Origin: Chloroflexota bacterium
GTDB taxonomy: Bacteria > Chloroflexota > Dehalococcoidia > Dehalococcoidales > UBA2162
Direction of reading: 5' to 3'
Length of the DNA stretch: 40,486 nt
Assembly: GCA_016190895.1 (NCBI GenBank)
Contig: JACPPR010000029.1
Coordinates: 1 to 40,486, forward strand
Both the position numbers and the translations under genes were made by a program. This document shows, in pieces, positions 29,251 to 37,262 of the stretch. How positions within the stretch are numbered: the first letter of the stretch is position 1; every line of letters begins with the position of its first letter. Below the pieces are notes generated by a model. It was given only the letters and a program-made list of their open reading frames with translations, did no database searches and was not told where the DNA came from.

Positions 29251-30723
29251 TCAGCCCTTCCCCTCAATCTCGCGCAACACTTTTACAATCCATATCATCC
29301 CTTCCGTATCCCGGCCGCAGTAGGTCTCCAGGTCCTGCCTGACTCGCTGCCTTTCTTCGTCGGGGACATGGCCGTAAGTGACCCGCAGATATTTGTAGCT
29401 GGCATCATCGCCCTTAGCGATGTTCAGCCCGTCGTAGCCCTGTCCGGTCACAGCCGGCAGCACCGCCTTGAGGGAGGCGCTGCCCTTCTGCGCCGGGTGG
29501 TAATACCAGAAACTGCGGAAGGGCTGGTAGAGGTCGACCAGCCGGCCGGTTACAGACTTTACCCAGGTCTCATATTTAGGGAAGGCTTCGCCGAGGTCTT
29601 CCAGGACGCCTTTTTCAAAGGACTGGTTGTAAACGATGATACTGCCGGTATTGCCGAGCCGCTTCTTTAACTCCGCCAGTAAAGCCGGCCGGGGGTCTTC
29701 ATCGCCCTTGGCGAGAAAGGAGAAGTGGTCGGGTATCAAAGCCCCCTGCCGGACGACGTGCAAAGAGAACTGGAAGGGGATATTCTGGTACGGATGGCTG
29801 CCGTCTACAAGCGGTATGGCAGTGGCGAAGGTCTCAAAATCGAGATAATAGAGAGGCGGTTCCAGAGTATCGAGGAATCCTCTGAGAGATGCCCTGTCTA
29901 CGTGGGGCAGCCGGCTCAGCAGGCATGCCTTCTGAATCTCCTGGCTGCCGGTCAGGCTGAAACCATCCGGAATGTCACAGATGGCTAAGACGCCATTATT
30001 CAGCAGTTCGAAGCTCTTTTGCCCGCCCCGGTATAGCTCGAGGACGCTATCCTCCGGCAGAAAGTCACGGCAGCCCTCTACCAGACACTCATAGGGGCTG
30101 TTACACTGCTTGCCGATGGCGATGTCGGGGCAGCTCTGGGCTGCGATGGCTTCGAGCAGAGTCGCCACTTTCTCCGGCACGCTGCGGCTCGTATCCGCAA
30201 TCTGTTCGGTAATGTCTTCGATGACGAACAGCTTTTCAGGTTCGATTTCTCCCTGCCTGACATACTTGTTATCGATGTGCATCAGGTAACAATTTCTGAT
30301 CTCCAGCCCCGCCTGCTGGCAGCAGTACTTCTGGAAGGCAACGTCCTCTAAATCCACGTCTTTGATTTTCGTCGAGCTTTTGACCTCGATGATATCCCAT
30401 TCGTCGTTATCGACCGGCTTCAGGATGTCTACCCGGCAATAAAGTTTGCCTGTTGAAATGCCCGCCTCGAAAACGGTCCGGCGCTGTTTCAACAGTTCCC
30501 TGGTCTGTCTGATGTTCCCCATAAAGTCGCTATCGGGGATATCGATGCCACCGGGGAATAATTTCTTGGCCAGTTTGCCCACCTCGTGTCCCTGGTCGAA
30601 GACGTACTGGGTAGCGACATCCGGTTCGGCTATCTTGTCAGGCTCGTGGAAAGACGTCCACAGGTATTTGAGACACTGCAGTCCGTTCAGGTAGCTCGAC
30701 TTGGATAGCAATCGAGGCGACAT
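29251..30723 (-). CDS. DUF2779 protein: Cas4-like nuclease fused to RNase H-like exonuclease
   Basis: The 490-residue protein has an N-terminal Cas4/RecB-like PD-(D/E)XK module: VDIL (D99), then EVKSSTK (E113, K115). Cysteines at 17, 207, 213 and 218 are placed like the four cluster cysteines of Cas4. From about residue 290 a DEDD-type RNase H fold follows: YLDFETFA (D295, E297), IIVYNQSFEKGVL and CGRDTEGM. The protein is annotated generically as DUF2779. Two nuclease folds in one chain suggest DNA processing. The start codon directly follows the HIT gene stop (TAAATG), so the two are coupled. Confidence 0.78.
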   Translation of the reverse strand: MSPRLLSKSSYLNGLQCLKYLWTSFHEPDKIAEPDVATQYVFDQGHEVGKLAKKLFPGGIDIPDSDFMGNIRQTRELLKQRRTVFEAGISTGKLYCRVDILKPVDNDEWDIIEVKSSTKIKDVDLEDVAFQKYCCQQAGLEIRNCYLMHIDNKYVRQGEIEPEKLFVIEDITEQIADTSRSVPEKVATLLEAIAAQSCPDIAIGKQCNSPYECLVEGCRDFLPEDSVLELYRGGQKSFELLNNGVLAICDIPDGFSLTGSQEIQKACLLSRLPHVDRASLRGFLDTLEPPLYYLDFETFATAIPLVDGSHPYQNIPFQFSLHVVRQGALIPDHFSFLAKGDEDPRPALLAELKKRLGNTGSIIVYNQSFEKGVLEDLGEAFPKYETWVKSVTGRLVDLYQPFRSFWYYHPAQKGSASLKAVLPAVTGQGYDGLNIAKGDDASYKYLRVTYGHVPDEERQRVRQDLETYCGRDTEGMIWIVKVLREIEGKG

Positions 30724-31197
30724 TTAGAACCTCTCTTTGAGCTTGCGGTAAGAATCGGCCAGGGCTTCCGGCACCACCCGGGCATCGCCGATGGTGGTGA
30801 TAAAGTTAGTATCGCCATTCCACCTGGGCACTATGTGGCTGTGAACGTGGTCTTCGATGCCGGCTCCGGCCGCCCGGCCCATATTGATGCCAATATTAAA
30901 GCCGCCAGGCGTGAATTCCTCCCTGAGCGCCTTCAGGCATAGAGTGACGATATCGAAGTGCTCGTGACGCTCACCTTCAGTCATTTCCTCCGGGCTGGCG
31001 ATGTGTCGGTAAGGGGCGACCATCAGGTGGCCGGGGTTGTAGGGATAGGCATTCAGCATGACAAAGCTCTTCCGTCCCCGGTAAAGGATGTAGTTTTCAG
31101 CATCCTTTGCCTCAGCCGGCTTATCGCAGAGGATACACCCTTTTTGTTTCGGCGCCCGGATATACTCGACCCGCCACGGCGCCCAGATGTGTTTCAT
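30724..31197 (-). CDS. HIT-family hydrolase (Ap4A-hydrolase/phosphorylase-like)
   Basis: The 157-residue protein begins KHIWAPWRVEYIRAPKQKGCILCDK, a motif common to this HIT branch, with YPYNPGHLMVAPYRHI and the triad IEDHVHSHIVPRWNGDTNF. Similar proteins cleave diadenosine polyphosphates or AMP derivatives. It precedes the DUF2779 nuclease with no spacing and probably shares a transcript. It is clearly distinct from the shorter HinT at 23246. Confidence 0.93.
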   Translation of the reverse strand: MKHIWAPWRVEYIRAPKQKGCILCDKPAEAKDAENYILYRGRKSFVMLNAYPYNPGHLMVAPYRHIASPEEMTEGERHEHFDIVTLCLKALREEFTPGGFNIGINMGRAAGAGIEDHVHSHIVPRWNGDTNFITTIGDARVVPEALADSYRKLKERF

Positions 31198-31243
31198 TTA
31201 TTCTCCTTTAATGCGTGGAGGCAGGCCGGGTGCCTCCCTTTTT

Positions 31244-31633
31244 CTACAGTTGGAAGTCTTTGTATTTGTCGGAAAGACGTCCGTTGGGCGACAAGAAACG
31301 CGCAAAGGGGCGCTCAGTAGTGTCCCAGAGTAATTCAAGAGTGTCCCATTTTGCAAGCAATAGCCTGAGAACTGTGCGAGGATGTTCTGAACCAGCAGTA
31401 AGGAAGACAATGCCTACTTTTTCACGAATGATGGTATCTCGCTCCGTGGGGACTTTCAGTATCTTCTTATTGCGACTAAATACTAGCCAACCAATCTGAC
31501 CCGCTTGGGTTAGCCATTTTACATCTGGCCATCCGGCCCAAGATAACCCGTGTAAAGACTTCGCCTCGCAGCCAACGAGCGCAAGCGCTTTGGGAACGCC
31601 TGTACCAACATCCTCATCGCATATGAGAATCAA
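31244..31633 (-). CDS. PIN-like toxin partner of a DUF433 antitoxin
   Basis: The 129-residue protein begins MILICDEDVGTGVPKALALVG, the start style of DUF5615/PIN-like toxins, with an acidic pair (D6, D8) in a first strand; WLVFSRNKKILKVPTERDTIIREKVGIVFL gives the middle strand-loop. This arrangement resembles PIN-like nucleases but lacks the full conserved acidic set, so activity is uncertain. It overlaps the DUF433 protein by four bases (ATGA), an operon arrangement common in toxin-antitoxin pairs. A HIT gene follows. Confidence 0.65.
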   Translation of the reverse strand: MILICDEDVGTGVPKALALVGCEAKSLHGLSWAGWPDVKWLTQAGQIGWLVFSRNKKILKVPTERDTIIREKVGIVFLTAGSEHPRTVLRLLLAKWDTLELLWDTTERPFARFLSPNGRLSDKYKDFQL

Positions 31634-32307
31634 ATACCAACCTTCTCCCTAAGACGAATTACTTCTTCAACTATCCCAGGCTCAAGTTCAAAGTCTTTTT
31701 CAATAAAGTCTATCTTTTGGTCTGCTTTGAAACGTTTATAGATTGCCTCGACAGTGACCCCTCTACCCTTAATAACAGGTAATCCAGCGCTTATTCGAGG
31801 GTCTACGACGATTGGAACACTCTTGCCAACGGGATACCACCTACTTGCTAATTCGTGTTCAAAATCGAGTTGGTCTGTTATTATCTGTTGAACCAAATCA
31901 GGAATCGTATATTGCTCCGGTTGGTCTACGGCCTTCAAAGCAGCTCCCGGAACCCGGATAATGTGCACAATGTGCCCACCAATAGCTCTTAACTCTAGAT
32001 GAGCAAAAGGATGGTCAAGCTTATAAATGTGTTTTGCATTATCGTAAGCCCGTCTTACCGTTTGGAATGATGCATGTTCCGCCTTTCTAAAATTCGCAGC
32101 TACAACTATTTCTATCAACTCTAAGAAAGAACAAGCCTTTTCCTCTTCGAGGTGTCCTTTGAATAATGGCTTGATTTTGCCTTGGGTAGTTGAATATCCG
32201 CGTAACCAGTTCCTTACAGTACTCACAGAGACGTGAGATAGGTGAGCCACTTCGGTAAAACTGTACATTGGCTGTGTCCGCCATACATTGTTATCGTTAT
32301 TAGACAT
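31630..32307 (-). CDS. DUF433-family antitoxin with MerR-like helix-turn-helix
   Basis: From ATG 32307 (behind GGGGTGACTTCT) the protein is 225 residues; GTG 32316 lies in the ribosome-binding site. It has an N-terminal MerR/HTH-like unit (MYSFTEVAHLSHVSVSTVRNWLRGY), a central helical region and a C-terminal DUF433 domain (VVDPRISAGLPVIKGRGVTVEAIYKRFKADQKIDFIEKDFEL). DUF433 proteins are typical antitoxins of PIN-like/DUF5615 toxins and are probably DNA-binding regulators. The overlap of four bases with the downstream toxin gene supports the pair. Confidence 0.75.
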   Translation of the reverse strand: MSNNDNNVWRTQPMYSFTEVAHLSHVSVSTVRNWLRGYSTTQGKIKPLFKGHLEEEKACSFLELIEIVVAANFRKAEHASFQTVRRAYDNAKHIYKLDHPFAHLELRAIGGHIVHIIRVPGAALKAVDQPEQYTIPDLVQQIITDQLDFEHELASRWYPVGKSVPIVVDPRISAGLPVIKGRGVTVEAIYKRFKADQKIDFIEKDFELEPGIVEEVIRLREKVGI

Positions 32308-32316
32308 AGAAGTCAC

Positions 32317-32511
32317 CCCGCTATCTCAATATTTTAGTGCTGTAAGATATTCGTTGTATTGCCTCCGAAGAGGAAATTCCCCATGCTCTCTGAGAAGATG
32401 GTATACTAATGACAGAGAAACATCAAGGTAACATACTGCTGTTCACCCTTATTATAGAACAAACGTTCCAGGTGGATAAACGTCTTTCTAAATGACCACA
32501 CTCTTGGTCTC
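32317..32511. other. Gap between the DUF433 gene and argC
   Basis: 195 bases without a gene or a clear repeat. A TATACT near 32402 and a TATTATAG near 32451 could be promoter elements but lack convincing -35 partners. It may contain the promoter for the antitoxin pair. Confidence 0.4.
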
Positions 32512-33552
32512 CTACGGGTACACCGCCAGCCCCTCAAGCCCGGTGGTCTCGGGAAAGCCGCACATCAGGTTCATATTCTGGATTGCCTGCCCGGCTGCCC
32601 CCTTCACCAGGTTATCGATGGCGCTGATGGCAATCAGCCTGTTTTGCCGGATATCGAGAGAGGGGTAAACGATGCAGAGGTTGTTACCCCAGGTGTGCTT
32701 GGTATGGGGGGAAGCCGCCGCCACCTTGACGAATGACTCGCCTTTGTAGAAATCCCTGTAGATACCCGTTAGCTCGGCTTGTCCCTTCTCTCCCGAAGCA
32801 ATCGTGCCTGGAGAGAGCCGGGCGTAAGCCGTGGTCAGTATGCCCCGGGTCATCGGTATCAGGTGGGGCACGAAGGTTACTGAGGGGGTGGGACCGGGAC
32901 GCAGCAACGCCAGTTCCTGGCTAATTTCAGGCAGGTGGCGGTGGCCTTCCAGCGAATACGCCGAGACATCCTCATTTACTTCCGAATAGTGCGTGCCCAG
33001 GCTGAGCGTCCGGCCGGCGCCGGAGACACCTGATTTGCTATCGATGATGATATCCGGCTCGATGATTCCTGCTTTCAGAGCAGGCGCCAGGGCTAGAATC
33101 GCCCCGGTGGGATAGCAGCCCGGGTTCGCTATGAGACGGGCGGCGGCAATCTGAGAACGGTACAGCTCAGGTAGACCGAAAACTGCCTCTTTCAAGAGTT
33201 CCGGGGCGGGGTGGGTGAAGCCATACCACTTCGGGTAGTCGGCGGCATCTTTCAGTCTGAAATCAGCGCTGATATCCACCACTTTGATACCCTGCTTGAG
33301 TAGCGGAATGCATTCTTTGGCGCTCTCTTTATGGGGTAAAGCGGAGAAGGCCACATCCACCTCACCCAGCTCGGCTGTAATGGTCAGGTCTATATCGGCC
33401 AGATGGGGGAACACCGCCGCCAGCTTCTGTCCGGCGGCGCTCCGCCCGGTCACCGAGGTAATCTCCACCTCCGGGTGCCGGTAGAGCAGCCGGGCCAGTT
33501 CCACGCCGGCGTAACCGGTGACATTGATGATACCTGCTTTAGTTTTGCTCAT
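32512..33552 (-). CDS. argC: N-acetyl-gamma-glutamyl-phosphate reductase
   Basis: ATG 33552 gives MSKTKAGIINVTGYAGVELARLL, the family start, and 346 residues; the upstream in-frame extension overlaps the antiporter and is not needed. The catalytic cysteine lies in ANPGCYPTGAILALAPAL, with the NADP loop GYAGVE and HRHLPEISQEL behind. ArgC reduces N-acetylglutamyl phosphate in arginine synthesis. The gene overlaps the antiporter by 14 bases on the same strand. An acetyltransferase that could make N-acetylglutamate is at 27199; other arg genes are not here. Confidence 0.95.
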   Translation of the reverse strand: MSKTKAGIINVTGYAGVELARLLYRHPEVEITSVTGRSAAGQKLAAVFPHLADIDLTITAELGEVDVAFSALPHKESAKECIPLLKQGIKVVDISADFRLKDAADYPKWYGFTHPAPELLKEAVFGLPELYRSQIAAARLIANPGCYPTGAILALAPALKAGIIEPDIIIDSKSGVSGAGRTLSLGTHYSEVNEDVSAYSLEGHRHLPEISQELALLRPGPTPSVTFVPHLIPMTRGILTTAYARLSPGTIASGEKGQAELTGIYRDFYKGESFVKVAAASPHTKHTWGNNLCIVYPSLDIRQNRLIAISAIDNLVKGAAGQAIQNMNLMCGFPETTGLEGLAVYP

Positions 33553-35422
33553 TACTTTCTCCTCTACCCCAGTACGTTGCTTCCTCAAGGTCAAATTGAA
33601 TGAATTCTCCCTTTTCTTCGGCTGTGGACACAATCTTTTCGAATTCGGACTCTTTCTTTCCCGTCGTTTCCAGCACCCGCTTCAGGAATTGCAGGCTGGC
33701 TTCATACTCAGGGTTCACCAGTTCGGTTACCCCCATATCCTTGAGCATGTCCGCCTCCCGCGCCCGGTGCACCCGCGCCACGACTCTAAGCTTCGGGTTG
33801 ATTTGCAGAGCGCACCTCACTGTAGAAACTACGGCTGTCGGGTCTGGAAATGTGACCACCAGCATTCGTGCTCTATTCAGGTCGACATGTGACAGGACGA
33901 CCGGATTACAGGCGTCCCCGTAAATACGGGGAATGCCGTTACTCCTCGCTTGTTCGATGCGGTCAGGGTCGATATCAACGACAATGTAAGGGATACCTGC
34001 GTCCTGCAAGCCTTTAGCGATATTCTGCCCGGTTCTGCCGTAACCGGCCAGCACTACGCGCTCCGACAACGGGGACGGACTTGCTTCGGGCGAAGTTGGT
34101 GTTGCCGGGCTTCTCAGTAGTCTGGCTAACCACGAGTACGGCCGTGCGATAGCCTGTCCAATCTTGCCGTGCTCAGCCGGCGCCACGCGCTCCGGCAACC
34201 GGGATGGCGCCGCTTCGGGCAGAGCCGGCCTTGGAGATATCGCCCTGCGCCCCGGCAGTCTGGCTAACCGCGGGTACGACCAGGCGGCAAGACTGATAGA
34301 GATGGGCGTCAGCAACATAGTCATTATGGCGCTGGTGAGAATCAGAGAATAGAATTGCTCTGAGATTAGACCGGCGCCGATTCCGGCCTGAGCCAGTATG
34401 AAGCCGAACTCCCCGACTTGAAGAAGACCGGAGCCAGCCAGGAAGGCTATTCGCCCGCCATAGCCAAAAAGCCGGATGATACCAAAAACAACCAGAAACT
34501 TTATCACGAGGATGGCGCCGACTACCGCCAGCACCGAAGACCAGTTCTCAATTATAAAACTCGGGCTGGCAAGCATACCCAGGGAAACGAAGAAAAGGGT
34601 AGCAAAGATATCCCGTAACGGTGTAATTTCAGCCAGCGCCTGATGAACGAATCTAGTTTCATGCAACACCAGGCCTATCAGGAAAGCGCCAAAAACCGCC
34701 GAGAGCCCAAAAACCTGGGTAGCCAGAGCCGCCCCCAGACTCAACACCAAAACCGTGAGCAGGAATAACTCTCGCGCCCTGATTCCGCCGACTCTCCCCA
34801 TTAGCCAGGGAAGAACCCACACCCCTGAAACGATGGCTAGACCAACGGCGAGCAGGGCTTCTCCCAGGGCCACGGCCAGTGCCATCGGTATCGCTTGCGG
34901 CGTGCTGCCCAATAGGGGCACGACCACCATCATTGCCACCACGCTGATATCCTGGAGAATGAGGATACCCATCATAATCCTGCCGTGCACTGAGTCCAGT
35001 TCCCCGCGGTCCATCAGGACCTTGAGGCAGACCGCAGTGCTGCTCAGCGAGATAATCAGCCCGAACAAAAAGGCTTGAGAGAGAGACCAGCCGAACAGAG
35101 CAAAGCCAGCGGCCAGCCCGATGGCTGCGGTCATGCCGATTTGGGCGATGCCTCCCCACAGACCCACCTTCCCCACCTGTTTCAGCTGGTGACCGGAGAC
35201 TTCTAAGCCTAGTGTGAACATCAGTAGAGCAACCCCTATGGTTGCCCCCGCCTCAACTAACCCCTTGTCACCTACCAGGCCGAGGGCGTGGGGACCGACG
35301 ACTACCCCGACGATAAGGTAGCCCAATATGACAGGTTGCCTCAGCCGGTGGGCTACCATCCCGCCCACGAGCGCCGCCGCCAGCAAAATAGCAATACTGA
35401 TAACCGGATTTGTCAGGTCCAT
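33539..35422 (-). CDS. CPA2-family cation:proton antiporter with TrkA-N domain (Kef-type)
   Basis: From ATG 35422 (MDLTNPVISIAILL) the protein is 627 residues; earlier codons run through repeats. About 12 membrane helices include RLRQPVILGYLIVGVVVGPH and the helix pair with FVSLGMLASP. A cytoplasmic TrkA-N Rossmann domain follows: VVLAGYGRTGQNIAKGLQDAG, YIVVDIDPDRIEQARSNGIPRIYGDA. Between them is a tandem duplication: the LARL...ERV...GQ-IA block occurs twice (34163-34277 and 34034-34139), the first with a degenerate glycine loop (PAEHGKIG). It overlaps argC by 14 bases. Confidence 0.92.
   Translation of the reverse strand: MDLTNPVISIAILLAAALVGGMVAHRLRQPVILGYLIVGVVVGPHALGLVGDKGLVEAGATIGVALLMFTLGLEVSGHQLKQVGKVGLWGGIAQIGMTAAIGLAAGFALFGWSLSQAFLFGLIISLSSTAVCLKVLMDRGELDSVHGRIMMGILILQDISVVAMMVVVPLLGSTPQAIPMALAVALGEALLAVGLAIVSGVWVLPWLMGRVGGIRARELFLLTVLVLSLGAALATQVFGLSAVFGAFLIGLVLHETRFVHQALAEITPLRDIFATLFFVSLGMLASPSFIIENWSSVLAVVGAILVIKFLVVFGIIRLFGYGGRIAFLAGSGLLQVGEFGFILAQAGIGAGLISEQFYSLILTSAIMTMLLTPISISLAAWSYPRLARLPGRRAISPRPALPEAAPSRLPERVAPAEHGKIGQAIARPYSWLARLLRSPATPTSPEASPSPLSERVVLAGYGRTGQNIAKGLQDAGIPYIVVDIDPDRIEQARSNGIPRIYGDACNPVVLSHVDLNRARMLVVTFPDPTAVVSTVRCALQINPKLRVVARVHRAREADMLKDMGVTELVNPEYEASLQFLKRVLETTGKKESEFEKIVSTAEEKGEFIQFDLEEATYWGRGESNEQN
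34034..34277. repeat. Degenerate tandem duplication inside the antiporter gene
   Basis: 34034-34139 and 34163-34277 share TGCCGT..., ACGCGCTCCG-CAAC-GGGA-GG, GCTTCGGGC and TCTGGCTAACC in the same order, at offsets of 129 and then 138 bases, so an in-frame 9-base indel separates the copies. Confidence 0.8.
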
Positions 35423-35454
35423 AATACAGCCTAATTGTAGCACAGAAGACCCGT

Positions 35455-35700
35455 TTATGTTGAGGGACTTAACCCGTCCCCCCCATCCCCCCTTCCCTTC
35501 TAAGGGAAGGGGCATTAGGTTTTTCGAAGGGCATCTCCCCTTCGAGCCTTTCTCATTTTGGGGTCTGAAGACGAGCAAAGCCACGTGGAATGGGAGAGTT
35601 TGAGAGGGCACCAGCCCTCTCAAGTAAAACTATTGTCCCCCCTCTCCTTGAAAGGAGAGGGGGGACAGGGGGAGAGGTCGAAGCTTTGAGTTAGGAACAA
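35455..35700. repeat. Repeat-containing gap upstream of the antiporter
   Basis: CCCCTTCCCTTCTAAGGGAAGGGG (about 35489-35512), GAGGGCACCAGCCCTC (near 35604-35619) and CCCCCTCTCCTTGAAAGGAG followed by AGGGGGG (35638-35664) are hairpins. No gene is seen between 35423 and 35708. Confidence 0.75.
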
Positions 35701-35708
35701 CCAGAATC

Positions 35709-35738
35709 TTGACCCGCCGTCCGTCAATCTGATATATT
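35709..35738 (+). promoter_or_regulatory. Predicted promoter of the tup operon
   Basis: TTGACC (35709-35714) and TATATT (35733-35738) have an 18-base spacer. The start near 35745 places about 35 bases before the riboswitch aptamer. Confidence 0.6.
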
Positions 35739-35777
35739 GAATTTACTTCTAATAACGACAAGCTGAAAATTGAATAT

Positions 35778-35885
35778 GAGCCTCCGAGTTGCTGTGCCTA
35801 ATGGCGGCTAACCGATGGGACAGCGACCGATAGGGTGTAAGGGGAAACGCTTATGCCTCCCGTGTTTGGAAAGGAGACTGCCCGT
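35778..35885 (+). promoter_or_regulatory. Moco-family riboswitch, tungsten-cofactor-like subtype
   Basis: The conserved 3' half GCCTCCCGTGTTTGGAAAGG matches the Moco RNA consensus (E. coli moaA leader: GCCUCCCGUAUCUGGAAAGG). The 5' strand CCTCC (35781-35785) can pair with GGAG (35873-35876) as P1. CCTAATGGC and GGGGAAACGC fit the central part. The expected P3 hairpin before GCCTCCCG is absent or minimal, the feature associated with the tungsten (Tuco) variant. It precedes a tungstate transporter operon and moaA. A terminator follows. Confidence 0.82.
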
Positions 35886-35906
35886 GATGTTGCTTGTATC
35901 GAGCAG

Positions 35907-35933
35907 AGCGCCTCCTTTTTGAGGCGCTTTTTT
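35907..35933 (+). terminator. Intrinsic terminator controlled by the Moco-like riboswitch
   Basis: AGCGCCTC (35907-35914) pairs with GAGGCGCT (35921-35928) around CTTTTT and is followed by TTTTTT. The strand GCCTCC (35910-35915) is identical to the P1 5' strand of the aptamer, and CTCCTTT (35912-35918) can pair with AAAGGAG (35870-35876), giving an antiterminator. Ligand binding would free the terminator. Confidence 0.85.
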
Positions 35934-35968
35934 ATTGAGTTTAAGAAAGACTTCAAAGGGAGAATCGA

Positions 35969-36865
35969 TTGCGGAAGACGTTTTATTCTTTATTTAGTTT
36001 GCTAGCTCTTTTGAGCCTGGTTATCACAGGTTTTGGCTGTGCCGGGCCGCAAGAGTCGGTCCCTTCTACTCCAACCGTGCCCAAGCCGGCCAATCCGGAG
36101 ATTATCATGGCCAGTACCACGAGCACAGGGGACTCCGGGCTTATGGATGTGTTGATTCCCCTTTTTCAGCAGAAGACAGGTTATATAGTTAAGCCCATAT
36201 ATGTAGGTAGCGGCGCTGCCATGGCCATGGGCGAGAGAGGTGAAGCCGATGTTCTGCTTGTGCACGTCCCCGACTCGGAAGTTAAGTTCATGCAGGCCGG
36301 ACACGGCCTTAACCGCAAACTGGTGATGCACAATGATTTTGTCATTGTCGGCCCGGCAGCAGACTCCGCTGGCATCAAAGGCATGACTTCGGCATTGGAC
36401 GCCATCAAGAAAATTGCCGCCAGCAAAGTGATTTTCATCAGCCGCGGCGACAATTCAGGGACTAACCAGTTGGAGCTTAAGTTCTGGAAGGCTGCCGGCG
36501 TTAATGTAACCGGGCAGAGCTGGTATCAGAGCTCCGGACAGGGTATGGGAGCGACATTGAATATTGCCTCGGAGAAGGGTGCCTACACTATCACCGACCG
36601 GGCGACGTATTTGGCAACCCAGAAGACCCTGAGCTTGAGTATACTTGTAGAAGGCGACCCTGTACTATTGAATATATATCATGTTATCCAGGCGAATCCG
36701 CAAAAATCTGACAAGATAAATGCGGATGGCGCCAGGGCGTTTGCTGATTTCATGGTCGACCCGGCAACGCAGGAAATAATAAGAACATTCGGTGTCGATA
36801 AATACGGGCAGCCGCTTTTCTTCCCCGATGCCGATAAGACTGAGGCAGACCTGGGTAGTAAGTAA
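35969..36865 (+). CDS. tupA: Tungstate ABC transporter, substrate-binding lipoprotein
   Basis: The start is TTG 35969 behind AAAGGGAGA. The 298-residue product has a lipoprotein signal ending VITGFGCAG and the family motif MASTTSTGDSGLMDVL, then YVGSGAAMAMGERGEADVLLVH and SRGDNSGTNQLELKFWKAAG, the ligand-binding signature of TupA. TupA binds tungstate with very high affinity outside the membrane. It lies downstream of the riboswitch and terminator and upstream of tupB, but a repeat-filled 400-base gap separates it from tupB. Distinguishing tungstate from molybdate needs assay. Confidence 0.92.
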   Translation: MRKTFYSLFSLLALLSLVITGFGCAGPQESVPSTPTVPKPANPEIIMASTTSTGDSGLMDVLIPLFQQKTGYIVKPIYVGSGAAMAMGERGEADVLLVHVPDSEVKFMQAGHGLNRKLVMHNDFVIVGPAADSAGIKGMTSALDAIKKIAASKVIFISRGDNSGTNQLELKFWKAAGVNVTGQSWYQSSGQGMGATLNIASEKGAYTITDRATYLATQKTLSLSILVEGDPVLLNIYHVIQANPQKSDKINADGARAFADFMVDPATQEIIRTFGVDKYGQPLFFPDADKTEADLGSK

Positions 36866-37262
36866 CTTGGGCAGTGAGTTCCCTCTCTCGTAAAGAGGAC
36901 GATGTGACGTATATTCCAATTTGCAATAAAGATGGCATATATAATATGGGATATGCACAGGCAGGGACGCCTGTGCTACCAGTAGTGCGGTCGTTGTGTC
37001 ATTCTGGAGGCGTCCCGATACCCTCACTCCTTATCGGGACAACGAAGAATCTCAGGGTGGCGGCCACGTCATTGCGAGACCATTCCGCCCGCAGGCGGAA
37101 GGCGAAGCAATCCGTGTGGAGGGGTCTCTTCACCCCCTTCCCTGAGATGCTTCGTCCCGACAAGTCGGGACTCCAGCATGACAGCCCTCAATGCTTATTT
37201 ACTTAATTCACATCATCGTCCGCAGAGGGGGAAGGAACTCTTAATCCCAAAGGGAGCGTATA
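36866..37262. repeat. Repeat-filled gap inside the tup operon
   Basis: GCACAGGCAGGGACGCCTGTGC (36955-36976) is a near-perfect unit of the CACAGGCG family. TGTCATTCTGG at about 37000 and CCAGCATGACA near 37170 bracket GTCATTGCGAGACCATTCCG and following bases, the family at 9940 and 21852. No gene is seen. Confidence 0.85.
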
